Of a stretch of 37,639 nucleotides of DNA, positions 7,477 to 15,845 are shown one piece after another. Every line of letters starts with the position of its first letter. The stretch's first letter is position 1. A program made the translations under genes and the position numbers. The notes beneath the pieces are model-generated. The model was not told where the DNA came from. It searched no databases and saw only the letters and a program-made list of their open reading frames with translations. Source of the stretch: Erythrobacter sp. CCH5-A1 (GTDB lineage Bacteria > Pseudomonadota > Alphaproteobacteria > Sphingomonadales > Sphingomonadaceae); contig NZ_LSKQ01000199.1 in NCBI RefSeq assembly GCF_001557115.1, positions 1 through 37,639 on the forward strand, in the 5' to 3' direction.

Positions 7477-9992
7477 TCCGCCGGCTCCATCGCCTTAAGG
7501 ATGCCGTCAGCGGGCGGCCCGGCGGTGATCCGCCCGACATGGCTGTGCAGGTCCGCCCTGTCGCCAGCCGCGCGCTGCGCCCAGGGGTCGTCCTGCATGA
7601 ACTGCTGCGAATAGTGGAACCGCGCAGCGAGCGCCTTCACTGCCCCCGGATCATCGTAAAGCTGCGCCTTGATCCATTCGAGACCCTTGCGCTCCAACCA
7701 CGGCGCGGTGCGTTCCAGATACCAGGCATCCTCGCGGTAAAGCTGGACGAAGGCGGCACAGTGTTCGAGCGCTTCTTCCTCCGTCGCGACCCGGGTGAGC
7801 AGATCGGTGGCGCGCACCTTGATCCCGCCATTGCCGCCGATGTGGAGTTCATAGCCGCTGTCGACGCAGACCACGCCGAAATCCTTGATCGTCGCCTCGG
7901 CGCAATTCCTCGGGCAGCCGCTCACTGCCATCTTGAACTTGTGCGGCATCCAGCTGCCCCAGCTCATCTGTTCGAGCTTGACCCCGAGCCCGGTCGAATC
8001 CTGCGTGCCGAACCGGCACCATTCGCTGCCGACGCAGGTCTTCACCGTGCGCAGGCTCTTGCCATAGGCGTGGCCCGAGACCATCCCGGCGGCGTTCAGG
8101 TCAGCCCAGACGGCGGGCAGATCTTCCTTTTTGATCCCGAAAATGTCGAGCCGCTGGCCGCCCGTGACCTTGACCATGCGCGCGTCGTATTTCTCGACCA
8201 CGTCGGCAATCGCGCGCAGCTCGCGCGGATTGGTGATCCCGCCCCACATGCGCGGGACGACCGAATAGGTGCCATCCTTCTGGATGTTGGCGTGCATCCG
8301 CTCGTTGACGAAGCGGCTTTTCTGATCGTCGACATATTCGCCGGGCCACGCGCACAGCAGGTAGTAATTGAGCGCTGGGCGGCACTTGGAGCAGCCATCC
8401 GGGGTCGACCAGTGGAGTTCCTGCATGACCTGCGGGATCGACCGGAATCCGCGCTCCACGATCGCGGGGCGCACGTCATCGTGGCCGAAGCTGGTGCAGC
8501 CGCACAGCTTCTTGGCGCTTTCCTCGACCCCGTCGCCCAGCGTCAGCGCGAGCAGGCGTTCGACGAGGTCCGTGCACGATCCGCAGCTGGCTGACGCCTT
8601 GCACCCGGCGCGCACCGCATCGAGGCTCGCCGCGCCGCCGGTGATGCAGGCGACCACCTTGCCCTTGGACACGCCGTTGCAGCCGCAGATTTCTGCGTCG
8701 TCCGAAAGTGCTGCAACGGCGGCGTTAGGGTCCGCGAGCGCGCCCCCGGCGGCGAAGGCCTGCCCGAAGATCAGCGCCTCGCGGATGTCGGAGACGTCCT
8801 GCTGCTGCCGGAGCAGATCGAAATACCAGTTGCCGTCCTGCGTATCGCCATACAGCACCGCGCCGACGACGCGGTCGTCCTTCACCACCACGCGCTTGTA
8901 AATCCCACGCGCTGCATCGCGCAGGACAATGTCCTCGCATCCCTCGCCACCGCTGAAGTCGCCGGCGGAGAAGACATCGACGCCCGAGACCTTGAGCTTG
9001 GTCGAGGTGACCGAGCCTTCATAGCCCTTGGGGCTGGCGGCCAGCCCTGCGGCGAGCGCGCGGCACATCTCCCAGATCGGCGCGACAAGGCCGTAGCACG
9101 CCCCGCGATGCTGCACGCATTCGCCCACGGCAAGGATCGCCGGATCGCTGGTGACCATGTCGTCATCGACGATGATCCCGCGCTCGACCGCCAGCCCGCT
9201 GGCCTTGGCGAGAGTGCCGTTGGGCCGGATGCCGACCGCCATGACCACCAGATCGGCGGGGATTTCGGTGCCGTCCTTCAATCGGACGCCGCCCACGCGC
9301 CCGTCCTGTTCGATGATTTCGGCGGTGTCCGCACCGGTCAGGATCGTCATCCCCCGGCCTTCCAGCTCGGACTTGAGGAGATAGCCCGCCGCCTCGTCGA
9401 GCTGGCGTTCCATCAGGGTGGGCATCAGGTGAACGACCGTCACTGCCATGCCGCGCAAGCTGAGACCGTGCGCCGCTTCGAGCCCGAGCAATCCGCCGCC
9501 GATCACCACCGCCCTGCTGCTGGTCTCGGCCGCGGCGAGCATCGTCTCGACATCGTCAAGATCGCGGAAGGTGACGACGCCGGGCAGATCCTTGCCCGGC
9601 ACCGGGATCACAAACGGATCAGACCCCGTGGCGATCAGCAGCCGATCATAGCTTTCGATCCGCCCGCCGCGCGAGACCACCTGCTGTGCGGCGCGATCAA
9701 TATGCACCACCGGATCGCCGCTGACGAGAGTGATGCCATTGTCGGCATACCATTCGGCGGTGTTGATCACGATCTCATCGAAGCTCTTCTCTCCCGCCAG
9801 CACGGGGGAGAGCATGATGCGATTGTAATTGACCCTTGGCTCTGCCCCGAAGATCGTGATCGCCCAGCGGTCCGGTTCGAGCGCGAGGATTTCCTCCACC
9901 GCGCGGCACCCGGCCATGCCGTTGCCGATCACGACAAGCCGTTCCTTGGCGTCAGCGTGGCGGGGTGCCGGGATGCTGGTTTGCAGGTTCAC
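7473..9992 (-). CDS. nirB: Nitrite reductase large subunit NirB, NAD(P)H-dependent
   Basis: NirB reduces nitrite to ammonium with six electrons from NAD(P)H. The 839 residues carry, in order: an FAD/NAD(P)H oxidoreductase module (GNGMAG near 24, GGGLLGLE near 165); a BFD-type [2Fe-2S] domain (Cys436, Cys438, Cys470, Cys473); a second such motif (Cys497, Cys499, Cys534, Cys537); and the siroheme/[4Fe-4S] domain with ligands Cys653, Cys659, Cys693 and Cys697 (TCVGSEWC and SGCPRNCAE). The start is GTG at 9992, preceded by GGAG at good distance. It follows the porin gene by 36 bp and precedes nirD with an ATGA overlap, so the porin, nirB, nirD, nasA, cobA and mobA form one transcription unit. Confidence 0.96.
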   Translation of the reverse strand: MNLQTSIPAPRHADAKERLVVIGNGMAGCRAVEEILALEPDRWAITIFGAEPRVNYNRIMLSPVLAGEKSFDEIVINTAEWYADNGITLVSGDPVVHIDRAAQQVVSRGGRIESYDRLLIATGSDPFVIPVPGKDLPGVVTFRDLDDVETMLAAAETSSRAVVIGGGLLGLEAAHGLSLRGMAVTVVHLMPTLMERQLDEAAGYLLKSELEGRGMTILTGADTAEIIEQDGRVGGVRLKDGTEIPADLVVMAVGIRPNGTLAKASGLAVERGIIVDDDMVTSDPAILAVGECVQHRGACYGLVAPIWEMCRALAAGLAASPKGYEGSVTSTKLKVSGVDVFSAGDFSGGEGCEDIVLRDAARGIYKRVVVKDDRVVGAVLYGDTQDGNWYFDLLRQQQDVSDIREALIFGQAFAAGGALADPNAAVAALSDDAEICGCNGVSKGKVVACITGGAASLDAVRAGCKASASCGSCTDLVERLLALTLGDGVEESAKKLCGCTSFGHDDVRPAIVERGFRSIPQVMQELHWSTPDGCSKCRPALNYYLLCAWPGEYVDDQKSRFVNERMHANIQKDGTYSVVPRMWGGITNPRELRAIADVVEKYDARMVKVTGGQRLDIFGIKKEDLPAVWADLNAAGMVSGHAYGKSLRTVKTCVGSEWCRFGTQDSTGLGVKLEQMSWGSWMPHKFKMAVSGCPRNCAEATIKDFGVVCVDSGYELHIGGNGGIKVRATDLLTRVATEEEALEHCAAFVQLYREDAWYLERTAPWLERKGLEWIKAQLYDDPGAVKALAARFHYSQQFMQDDPWAQRAAGDRADLHSHVGRITAGPPADGILKAMEPAE

Positions 9993-10028
9993 TTGGGTTC
10001 TCCGTTGATGCGGGGCAGAGCGCCGGGC

Positions 10029-11240
10029 TCAGAAGCTGACTTCGGCCTGGAGGGTGAAGCGGGTGGTGTCGGGGCCGAAGCCTTGGGTCTGGTAGTTGCC
10101 GTATTTCGCCAGCAGGCCGACATCGCCGATCTTGAAGCTCACCACACCGTCGACTTCGGTGCCGTAATCCAGCCCGCCGAAGTCGCTGTCGAATTCGTGA
10201 TAGGTCGCCTCTACGGTCAAGCCGCTGGGCAAGCCCTTGATCGCGAACTTCTTCGAAAGGCGGACGTTGCTGTCGCGCACGCCACCCGCCGGGGTGATGA
10301 GGAACAGGTCGGCATAGCCTTGGAAGGCGTGGGCCGTGGCGAGCGGGGTCTGGAACGCGGCGCGCCCGCCATCGCTGCCCAGCTCTTCATACTGGGCGCG
10401 CAAGGTGAAGCCCGCGTAGGCCACGCTGCCTTCGGCGAGGAAGTAATCCGCGCTGAAATTGACCGGGTTACGCCCGGTATCGCGCTCGTTGGCGTAGCCG
10501 CCCTTCAGGCCGATCTTGGCCTTGCCGGCCGGGATCGTCGCGGTGACGGTCGCGCCATAGGTCTGGCTCGAAAAGGCAAGGCGGGTGTCGTAATCATACT
10601 CGTAGCGGAAGGCGACGATGCGCACCGGATCGAACACGGCGGCGACCTTGGTTAACAGGAAATCGCCTTCGAATTCCTGGTTCGGGCTCTTCGATCCGAA
10701 GATCGTGCGCTGGCTGATGGCATAGGTCTGGTCGATCTCGACCGGGCCGAGCTTGCCGATCGCGCGCACTGCATCGAAGGTCTGCTCGTTCTGCCGCCAG
10801 ATGACGTTGCCGATGAAGCGCGCGTTCTCGTGGATGATCCGCTGGCGGCCCACGGTGGCGGAGAAATCCTTGGCGGCATAGCCGATGCTGAGCCGGTTGA
10901 GCTCGGTCGTGTCGGGATCGGCGATGACGGGGAAGGGCTCCACCCCGTTGCCGGGGATGGTGTCGTTGAAATCATCCTCCAGTGCGCGGGTGAACTCGCC
11001 CTCGGCAATCAGCGAGAAGCCTTTTGCCTTCAGCTCCGCCCCCAGGCGGGTGTGGACCGTGATCGAGGTGGCGGTGTCCGGGAAGTTCGACTGGTCATTG
11101 GTTTCCAGCCGCAGCCGCGCATCGACAATCGGGTCCAGAGTAACATCCTCGCCGATCTTCTGCGGGGCAAGTGGCCCGGCCAGCGCGGGCGTGGAAGTGA
11201 CGGCAAGGACAGCGGCACAGGCGAGAAATTTCGAACGCAT
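10029..11240 (-). CDS. Outer-membrane porin, alginate-export-like, nitrate cluster
   Basis: The 403-residue protein has a Sec signal peptide (about 21 residues, ending TPALA before GPLAP). The rest is alternating beta-strand sequence ending in a C-terminal Phe (LQAEVSF), the usual outer-membrane barrel signature. It resembles the alginate-export/AlgE-like porins found next to nitrate genes in sphingomonads (family recollection). Its likely job is diffusion of nitrate or nitrite across the outer membrane; this is inferred from position only. The start at 11240 is chosen because the signal peptide begins there and AAAGGGGG precedes it. The leader carries two candidate ANTAR hairpins. Confidence 0.8.
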   Translation of the reverse strand: MRSKFLACAAVLAVTSTPALAGPLAPQKIGEDVTLDPIVDARLRLETNDQSNFPDTATSITVHTRLGAELKAKGFSLIAEGEFTRALEDDFNDTIPGNGVEPFPVIADPDTTELNRLSIGYAAKDFSATVGRQRIIHENARFIGNVIWRQNEQTFDAVRAIGKLGPVEIDQTYAISQRTIFGSKSPNQEFEGDFLLTKVAAVFDPVRIVAFRYEYDYDTRLAFSSQTYGATVTATIPAGKAKIGLKGGYANERDTGRNPVNFSADYFLAEGSVAYAGFTLRAQYEELGSDGGRAAFQTPLATAHAFQGYADLFLITPAGGVRDSNVRLSKKFAIKGLPSGLTVEATYHEFDSDFGGLDYGTEVDGVVSFKIGDVGLLAKYGNYQTQGFGPDTTRFTLQAEVSF

Positions 11241-11292
11241 CAAGACCCCCTTTGCGCCGCCGTTGAGCGGTCGCATCGTGCTAACGGGAAGC

Positions 11293-11372
11293 CGAGCATC
11301 GTTGCCCGAACAGTGGTGACCCATGCGGGCCGCCGGAGAGGCGTGGCTGACAGAGCGCGGCGCCATTGCCGC
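11293..11372 (-). promoter_or_regulatory. Candidate NasT (ANTAR) RNA leader before porin-nirBD-nasA
   Basis: On the minus strand two hairpins with six-base loops follow each other. The first has stem GCGGC/GCCGC (11372-11368 with 11361-11357) and loop AATGGC. The second has stem CGGGC/GCTCG (11308-11304 with 11297-11293, one G-U pair) and loop AACGAT. Both loops have A at position 1 and G at position 4, the signature of ANTAR-domain RNA targets. The first hairpin begins 30 bases after the preceding ABC gene. No T-run terminator follows the second hairpin, so how it would act here is unclear. NasT is encoded in the same cluster. Confidence 0.6.
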
Positions 11373-11401
11373 AACTCACCACGTGGAAGCGGTGGGCCCG
11401 G

Positions 11402-13087
11402 TCAGGCAGCTTTGGTCGCCGGGCCGTGGTCATATTCGGCAAGGAAATGCAGCACCTCCTGCCGGTATTGGTAGAACTGCGGGTGTTCGAGCAGCTCCTT
11501 GCGATTGCGCGGGCGAGGCAGGTCGACCGTCAGGATCTTGCCGATCGTGGCGCGCGGCCCGTTGGTCATCATCACCACCCGGTCAGCCAGCAGAATCGCC
11601 TCGTCCACGTCATGGGTCACCATGATCGCGGTCACCTTGGTGCGGTTCCAGGTTTCGACCAGCACGTCCTGCAAATCCCAGCGCGTAAGGCTGTCGAGCA
11701 TCCCGAAGGGCTCATCAAGCAGCAGCAGCCGCGGTGAAAGCGCGAAGGCGCGCGCGATGCCAACCCGCTGGCGCATCCCGTTCGACATTTCGGCGGCCAT
11801 CTTGTCCGTGGCATCGCCAAGGCCGACCCGGTCGAGATAGTAATCGATGATGTCGGCCCGCTCGGCCTTGGCGGCGTGGGGGTAAACCCGCTCCACCCCC
11901 AGCGCGACATTCTCGCGCGCGGTCAGCCAGGGCATCAGGCTGGGGGCCTGGAACACCACCGCCTTGTCGGGCCCTGCGGCGGTGATCTCGCGGTTGTCGA
12001 GCACGATCCCGCCGCCGCTGATCGCATTGAGGCCTGCCGCCATCGACAGCACAGTCGATTTGCCGCAGCCCGAATGGCCGATCAGCGAGATGAACTCGCC
12101 CCGGTCCATCAGCAGGTTGAAATCCTCGACCACCTTCAGCGGGCCCTTGGGGGTGGGGTAGACCTTGTCGAGCCGGAAAAACTCCAGATAGCGCTTGTCG
12201 ACCGCACTGCGGGCCGCATCGCGATAGGCCTGCGGCGGGGGCGCAAGGTCGAGCGGGGTGACATTGGGCAGGGCAACCGTGCTTTCGCCCACGCTGCCGC
12301 TCTGCTCATTCAGCGCGCCGAGATAGTCGACGATCTCCTTGCGCAGCCGCTGGTAGGTGGCATCGGCGTTGACCCCTTCGCGGTCGCGCGGGCGCGCCAC
12401 ATCGACTTGCCAGATCTGACCGATCCGCGCGGCCGGTGCCGGAGTCAGCACCGCCACCCTGTCTGCCAGCAACAAGGCCTCGTCCACATCATTGGTGACA
12501 AGCAGGATGGTGCGGCCCTCCTCCTTGCGAATACGCTCGATCTCGTCCTGCAGTTTTGCGCGGGTGAGCGCGTCGAGCGCCGAGAGCGGCTCGTCCAGCA
12601 GCAGGATTTCGGGCTCCATCGCCAGTGCGCGCGCCACCGCGACCCGTTGACGCATCCCGCCCGAAAGCTGCGCGGGCTTGCGGTCCATTGCGTGGCCGAG
12701 CCCGACCAGCTCGACCTTCTGGCGCACCAGCGCGCGGCGTTCGGCCTTGCTGCGGGTCTTGTGGACCGCATCGACCGCGAGTGTCACGTTGCCTTCGACC
12801 GTAAGCCAAGGGAACAGCGAATAGGACTGGAAGACGAGGCCCCGTTCCCGGTCAGGCCCGTCAATCGGCTTGCCCCGCAAGGTCATGGTGCCGCCGTCCG
12901 GCTCCACCAGCCCGGCGAGCGCGCTGATCAGCGTGGTCTTGCCTGCCCCGGAAAAGCCGAGGATCGCCACGAACTCGCCCTCGGCCACATCAAGGTCGAT
13001 GCCGCCCAGCACCTCGGTGACACCGCCGGTCTTGCCGACATAGGACTTGGTAAGGCCGCGCAGGGAAAGGAATGGAGTGTCGCTCAT
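11402..13087 (-). CDS. Nitrate ABC transporter, tandem two-domain ATPase (NrtC/NrtD-like)
   Basis: The protein powers nitrate import with the permease NrtB. Its 561 residues hold two complete ATP-binding domains joined by a ~90-residue linker. Domain 1: Walker A GFSGAGKT (44-51), signature LSGGM (141-145), Walker B LLLDEP (162-167). Domain 2: Walker A GHSGCGKS (337-344), signature SNGM (435-438), Walker B LLLLDEP (454-460). The switch histidine is present in domain 2 (VTHDVDEA) but is Asn199 in domain 1 (VTNDVDEA). Unlike cyanobacterial NrtC there is no fused substrate-binding domain. It starts 10 bp after nrtB; GAGG precedes the ATG. The fusion fixes a 1:1 pair of unequal ATPase sites. Confidence 0.92.
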   Translation of the reverse strand: MSDTPFLSLRGLTKSYVGKTGGVTEVLGGIDLDVAEGEFVAILGFSGAGKTTLISALAGLVEPDGGTMTLRGKPIDGPDRERGLVFQSYSLFPWLTVEGNVTLAVDAVHKTRSKAERRALVRQKVELVGLGHAMDRKPAQLSGGMRQRVAVARALAMEPEILLLDEPLSALDALTRAKLQDEIERIRKEEGRTILLVTNDVDEALLLADRVAVLTPAPAARIGQIWQVDVARPRDREGVNADATYQRLRKEIVDYLGALNEQSGSVGESTVALPNVTPLDLAPPPQAYRDAARSAVDKRYLEFFRLDKVYPTPKGPLKVVEDFNLLMDRGEFISLIGHSGCGKSTVLSMAAGLNAISGGGIVLDNREITAAGPDKAVVFQAPSLMPWLTARENVALGVERVYPHAAKAERADIIDYYLDRVGLGDATDKMAAEMSNGMRQRVGIARAFALSPRLLLLDEPFGMLDSLTRWDLQDVLVETWNRTKVTAIMVTHDVDEAILLADRVVMMTNGPRATIGKILTVDLPRPRNRKELLEHPQFYQYRQEVLHFLAEYDHGPATKAA

Positions 13088-13097
13088 GCCCGCCTCC

Positions 13098-14162
13098 TCA
13101 GACCGTGCGGTTCTTGGAGACGAGGCCTTGCAGCGCCATCATCACCCGGTCGAGCAGGAAGCCGATCAGCCCGATCACGATCACCGCGAACATGATCCGC
13201 GCGAGGCTCTGCGAAGAACCGTTCTGGAACTCGTCCCACACGAACTTGCCAAGGCCCGGGTTCTGCGCGAGCATTTCCGCCGCGATCAGCACCATCCAGC
13301 CCACGCCCAGCGACAGGCGCATACCGGTGAAGATATAGGGCAGCGATGCCGGCAGAACGAGCTTGGTCAGCTTGTCGAACCAGCCCAGCCGCAGCACCTT
13401 GCCGACATTGAGCAGGTCCTTGTCGATCGAACTGGTGCCGACCGCCGTGTTGATCAGTGTCGGCCACAGCGAACACAGCATCACCACCAGCGCCGAGATC
13501 ACAAACGCCTTGGGCAGCAGCGGATCGGCGCTGGTGATCATCGCCGAAATCACCATCGTGACAATCGGCAGCCAGGCGAGCGGGCTGACCGGTTTCATGA
13601 TCTGCACCAGCGGGTTGATCGCCGCGTTGAACCGCTTGCTCAGCCCCGCCATCAACCCGATCGGCACCGCCAGCAGCGTTGCCAGCGCAAAGCCAAGGGC
13701 AACGGTCTTCAGCGAGGTCAGGATCTGGTCGAGGAAGGTCGGCGATCCCGAATATTCGAAATCGCTGATCGCCGCGACATTGCCCGATGCTCTTGCTGCG
13801 GCATTGCTGGCTTCCTGCTGGGCATAGAAGGCCGCTTCGGCATCGTTGGCTGCGGCATATTCGCCGTAGAGGCCCGCGCCTGCCTTGGCGACCTCGAACG
13901 GCCCGGGAAGCGTGCCGAGCGAGGTATCGACCTGCGGAGCGAGCAGCGCCCATGCGCCGAGGAACGCCAGAATCCCGATCACCGGCCACAGCAGGGCAAG
14001 TGCCTGCTCCTTGACCTTGGCCGCAAGCGGGTTGCCAGCGGGTGCCTTTTCCGCAGGCATTCCGGCAGCTTCGTCATCGGTCGGAGCGGTCATTGATGCC
14101 GCGCCGGTCTTGTCCGCGGGTTCTGAGGCATCGGACAGGGGTTGTGCATATGCGGTGGCCAT
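13098..14162 (-). CDS. nrtB: Nitrate ABC transporter permease NrtB
   Basis: NrtB is the inner-membrane channel of the nitrate importer. The 354-residue protein has a polar Ala/Glu-rich N-terminal tail of about 50 residues, one membrane segment (PVIGILAFLGAWALL), a ~65-residue periplasmic-looking stretch, then the five-to-six-segment core of the binding-protein-dependent permease family. The ATPase-contact loop reads NVGKVLRLGWFDKL, followed by LPASLPYIFTGMR. The start at 14162 is chosen from the GAGGA ribosome site 8 bases upstream; an ORF extension upstream has none. It lies 37 bp after nrtA and 10 bp before the double-ATPase gene. Confidence 0.92.
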   Translation of the reverse strand: MATAYAQPLSDASEPADKTGAASMTAPTDDEAAGMPAEKAPAGNPLAAKVKEQALALLWPVIGILAFLGAWALLAPQVDTSLGTLPGPFEVAKAGAGLYGEYAAANDAEAAFYAQQEASNAAARASGNVAAISDFEYSGSPTFLDQILTSLKTVALGFALATLLAVPIGLMAGLSKRFNAAINPLVQIMKPVSPLAWLPIVTMVISAMITSADPLLPKAFVISALVVMLCSLWPTLINTAVGTSSIDKDLLNVGKVLRLGWFDKLTKLVLPASLPYIFTGMRLSLGVGWMVLIAAEMLAQNPGLGKFVWDEFQNGSSQSLARIMFAVIVIGLIGFLLDRVMMALQGLVSKNRTV

Positions 14163-14195
14163 GATGGGGATCCTCGAGAGGGAAGGATGTCGGGC

Positions 14196-14220
14196 AAAAT
14201 CAGCCGCCGGTGACACCGGC
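14196..14220 (-). terminator. Weak hairpin at the nrtA 3' end
   Basis: On the minus strand GCCGG-TGTCA-CCGGC (14220-14206) spans the last codons of nrtA, and TTTT lies at 14199-14196. This could attenuate transcription into nrtB or protect the nrtA message, as at other binding-protein genes. The short T-run makes it a weak call. Confidence 0.25.
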
Positions 14221-15639
14221 TGCGGTGACCTTCTGGCCCTGCTTCAGGCCGATCGGGAACTTGGCGAGATAGGCATTGGGCTTGGAGCCATCGAAGGTGA
14301 CGCCATCAATGAAGCCGCCCTGTTCGCCGCGAAAGCCGTTGGTTTCGGGGACGCTGTCCGCAGGGATCTTGCCATCGGCCACCAGTTTCTTGGCAGCGGC
14401 AAGGTAAAGGTCAGGGCGATAGACCGCCTTGGCGGTATCGAAATACCACTGGTCGTCCTTGTCGCTGGCGATCTGCCCCCAGCGGCGCATCTGAGTGAGA
14501 TACCAGACCGCGTCCGAATAGAACGGGTAGCCCGCATACTTGTCGAAGAAGATGTTGAAGCCCTTGGCTTCGCGGGTATCGCCCGGCGCGAAGGTGAATA
14601 CCCCGGTCATCGATGCCGCGATCACCGCTGCATCGGCGCCCACGTAGTTCGGGCGGCTGAGGATTTCGACCGCTTCCTTGCGGTTCTTGCCCCCGTCAGC
14701 ATCAAGCCAAGCTTGCGCCTTGATGATCGCGCGCAACAGCGCAGCAGTGGTCGCGGGGTTCTTTTCGGCAAAGTCCTTGCGCAGACCCAGCACCTTCTCC
14801 GGGTTGTTGTTCCAGATTTCGTTATCGGTGATAATCGGCACGCCGATCTTCTTGGCGACCGCCGCCTGGTTCCACGGCTCGCCCACGCTGTAACCCTCGA
14901 TCGTGCCCGCTTCGAGGGTTGCTGGCATCTGCGGCGGCGGGGTGACCGACAGCTTGACGTCCGCCCCGACCACGCCCTGCACATCACCTTCGGTGTAGTA
15001 GCCGGGGTTGAGGCCCCCGGCGGCGAGCCAGTAGCGGATTTCGTAATTGTGGGTGCTGACCGGGAAGACCATGCCCATGTTGAAGGGCTTGCCCTCGGCC
15101 TTAAACTTGGCGACGACCGGCTTGAGCACGCTGGCCGGGATCGGGTGGGTGGGCTTGCCGCCCGCATCCTTGGGCAGGCCCGGTTCGATCATGCCCCAGA
15201 CCTTGTTCGACACCGTGATGGCATTGCCGTTGAGATCGAGGCTGAGCGGCGCGATCAGATCGGCCTTGGTCCCGTAACCAATGGTCGCGGCAATCGGCTG
15301 CCCGGCGAGCATGTGCGCCCCGTCCAACTGTCCCGCGATCACCCCATCGAGCAGCACCTTCCAGTTCGCCTGCGGCTCAAGCGTGACGTTGAGGCCTTCC
15401 TCGGCAAAGAAGCCTTTCTCCTTGGCGATGGCGAGCGGCGCCATGTCGGTGAGCTTGATGAAGCCGAGCTTGAGGTTGGGCTTCTCGATTGCGCCATCGA
15501 CCGTTGCGGCCACGACATTCTCGCCCGAACCATCCGCCGATGCCCCGCATCCGGCGAGCGCCACACTGGCTAGGACCGCAGCGATCAGCCCGCGCCGGTC
15601 GAATGAGAAGTGCCCCTTGATGTGCCGGGTGGGTGTCAT
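14200..15639 (-). CDS. nrtA: Nitrate-binding lipoprotein NrtA
   Basis: NrtA is the periplasmic solute-binding component that delivers nitrate to the NrtB permease. The 479-residue protein has a lipoprotein signal with Arg15-Arg16 and a lipobox LAGC ending at Cys31; the twin Arg may also suit Tat export. The mature part is the NrtA/CmpA-type fold (LKLGFIKLTDMAPLAIAKEKG at its start is characteristic of the family, as is GYSVGEPWNQAAV later). The ATG at 15639 is 9 bases from AAAGGA; the ATG at 15645 in the same frame is only 3 bases away and less likely. A leader with an ANTAR hairpin pair and a terminator precedes it. Confidence 0.93.
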   Translation of the reverse strand: MTPTRHIKGHFSFDRRGLIAAVLASVALAGCGASADGSGENVVAATVDGAIEKPNLKLGFIKLTDMAPLAIAKEKGFFAEEGLNVTLEPQANWKVLLDGVIAGQLDGAHMLAGQPIAATIGYGTKADLIAPLSLDLNGNAITVSNKVWGMIEPGLPKDAGGKPTHPIPASVLKPVVAKFKAEGKPFNMGMVFPVSTHNYEIRYWLAAGGLNPGYYTEGDVQGVVGADVKLSVTPPPQMPATLEAGTIEGYSVGEPWNQAAVAKKIGVPIITDNEIWNNNPEKVLGLRKDFAEKNPATTAALLRAIIKAQAWLDADGGKNRKEAVEILSRPNYVGADAAVIAASMTGVFTFAPGDTREAKGFNIFFDKYAGYPFYSDAVWYLTQMRRWGQIASDKDDQWYFDTAKAVYRPDLYLAAAKKLVADGKIPADSVPETNGFRGEQGGFIDGVTFDGSKPNAYLAKFPIGLKQGQKVTAAGVTGG

Positions 15640-15672
15640 TGTCATTGGTCCTTTCGCCCCGAAATCGAACGC

Positions 15673-15719
15673 AAAAAAGCCGCCTCGTCGCATCCCCGGA
15701 CAGGGACAAAACGGGCGGC
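15673..15719 (-). terminator. Intrinsic terminator in the nrtA leader
   Basis: On the minus strand GCCGCC (15719-15714) pairs with GGCGGC (15684-15679), followed directly by six T (15678-15673), 34 bases before the nrtA start. An inner stem GTCCC/GGGAT further stabilises it. Its 5' arm is shared with the 3' arm of the upstream hexaloop hairpin, so the two structures exclude each other. This placement between a promoter and the gene it precedes implies conditional attenuation. Confidence 0.8.
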
Positions 15720-15837
15720 GTCGTTGCCACAAATTTTTCGCATCACGCGAGGGAGAGTACGATTCCTACGTCGGAGCCGTGTCTCGCGTACGAATCGAAT
15801 AACCCAAGTTGATGGAAATCGCAAACCCCCTTTTGCG
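15715..15837 (-). promoter_or_regulatory. Candidate NasT (ANTAR) antitermination element before nrtA
   Basis: Two hexaloop hairpins on the minus strand. Hairpin 1: stem CGCAAA/TTTGCG (15837-15832 with 15825-15820), loop AGGGGG, starting 8 bases after the nasS stop. Hairpin 2: stem GTGGC/GCCGC (15730-15726 with 15719-15715), loop AACGAC. Both loops have A1 and G4, as in known ANTAR targets. Hairpin 2 overlaps the terminator 5' arm, so NasT binding to it would prevent termination. The ~90-base spacing between the two is long for this motif. A further hairpin, GAG-ACACGG-CTC, lies between them (15785-15774) but has C at loop position 4. Confidence 0.7.
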
Positions 15838-15845
15838 CCGCAGCA

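Noticed and set aside
9108..10655. 515-codon plus-strand frame across nirB and the porin
   Set aside because: It spans two unrelated real genes on the other strand, which a true gene would not be expected to do.
13885..15573. 562-codon plus-strand frame across nrtA and nrtB
   Set aside because: It is antisense to two well-identified transport genes and has no recognisable protein family or ribosome site.
15741..15789. Outer stem ACGCGAG/CTCGCGT and stem GATTC/GAATC between the two nrtA leader hairpins
   Set aside because: They are mutually exclusive foldings and neither has a hexaloop with both A1 and G4. They are noted only as part of the leader, not as separate NasT targets.
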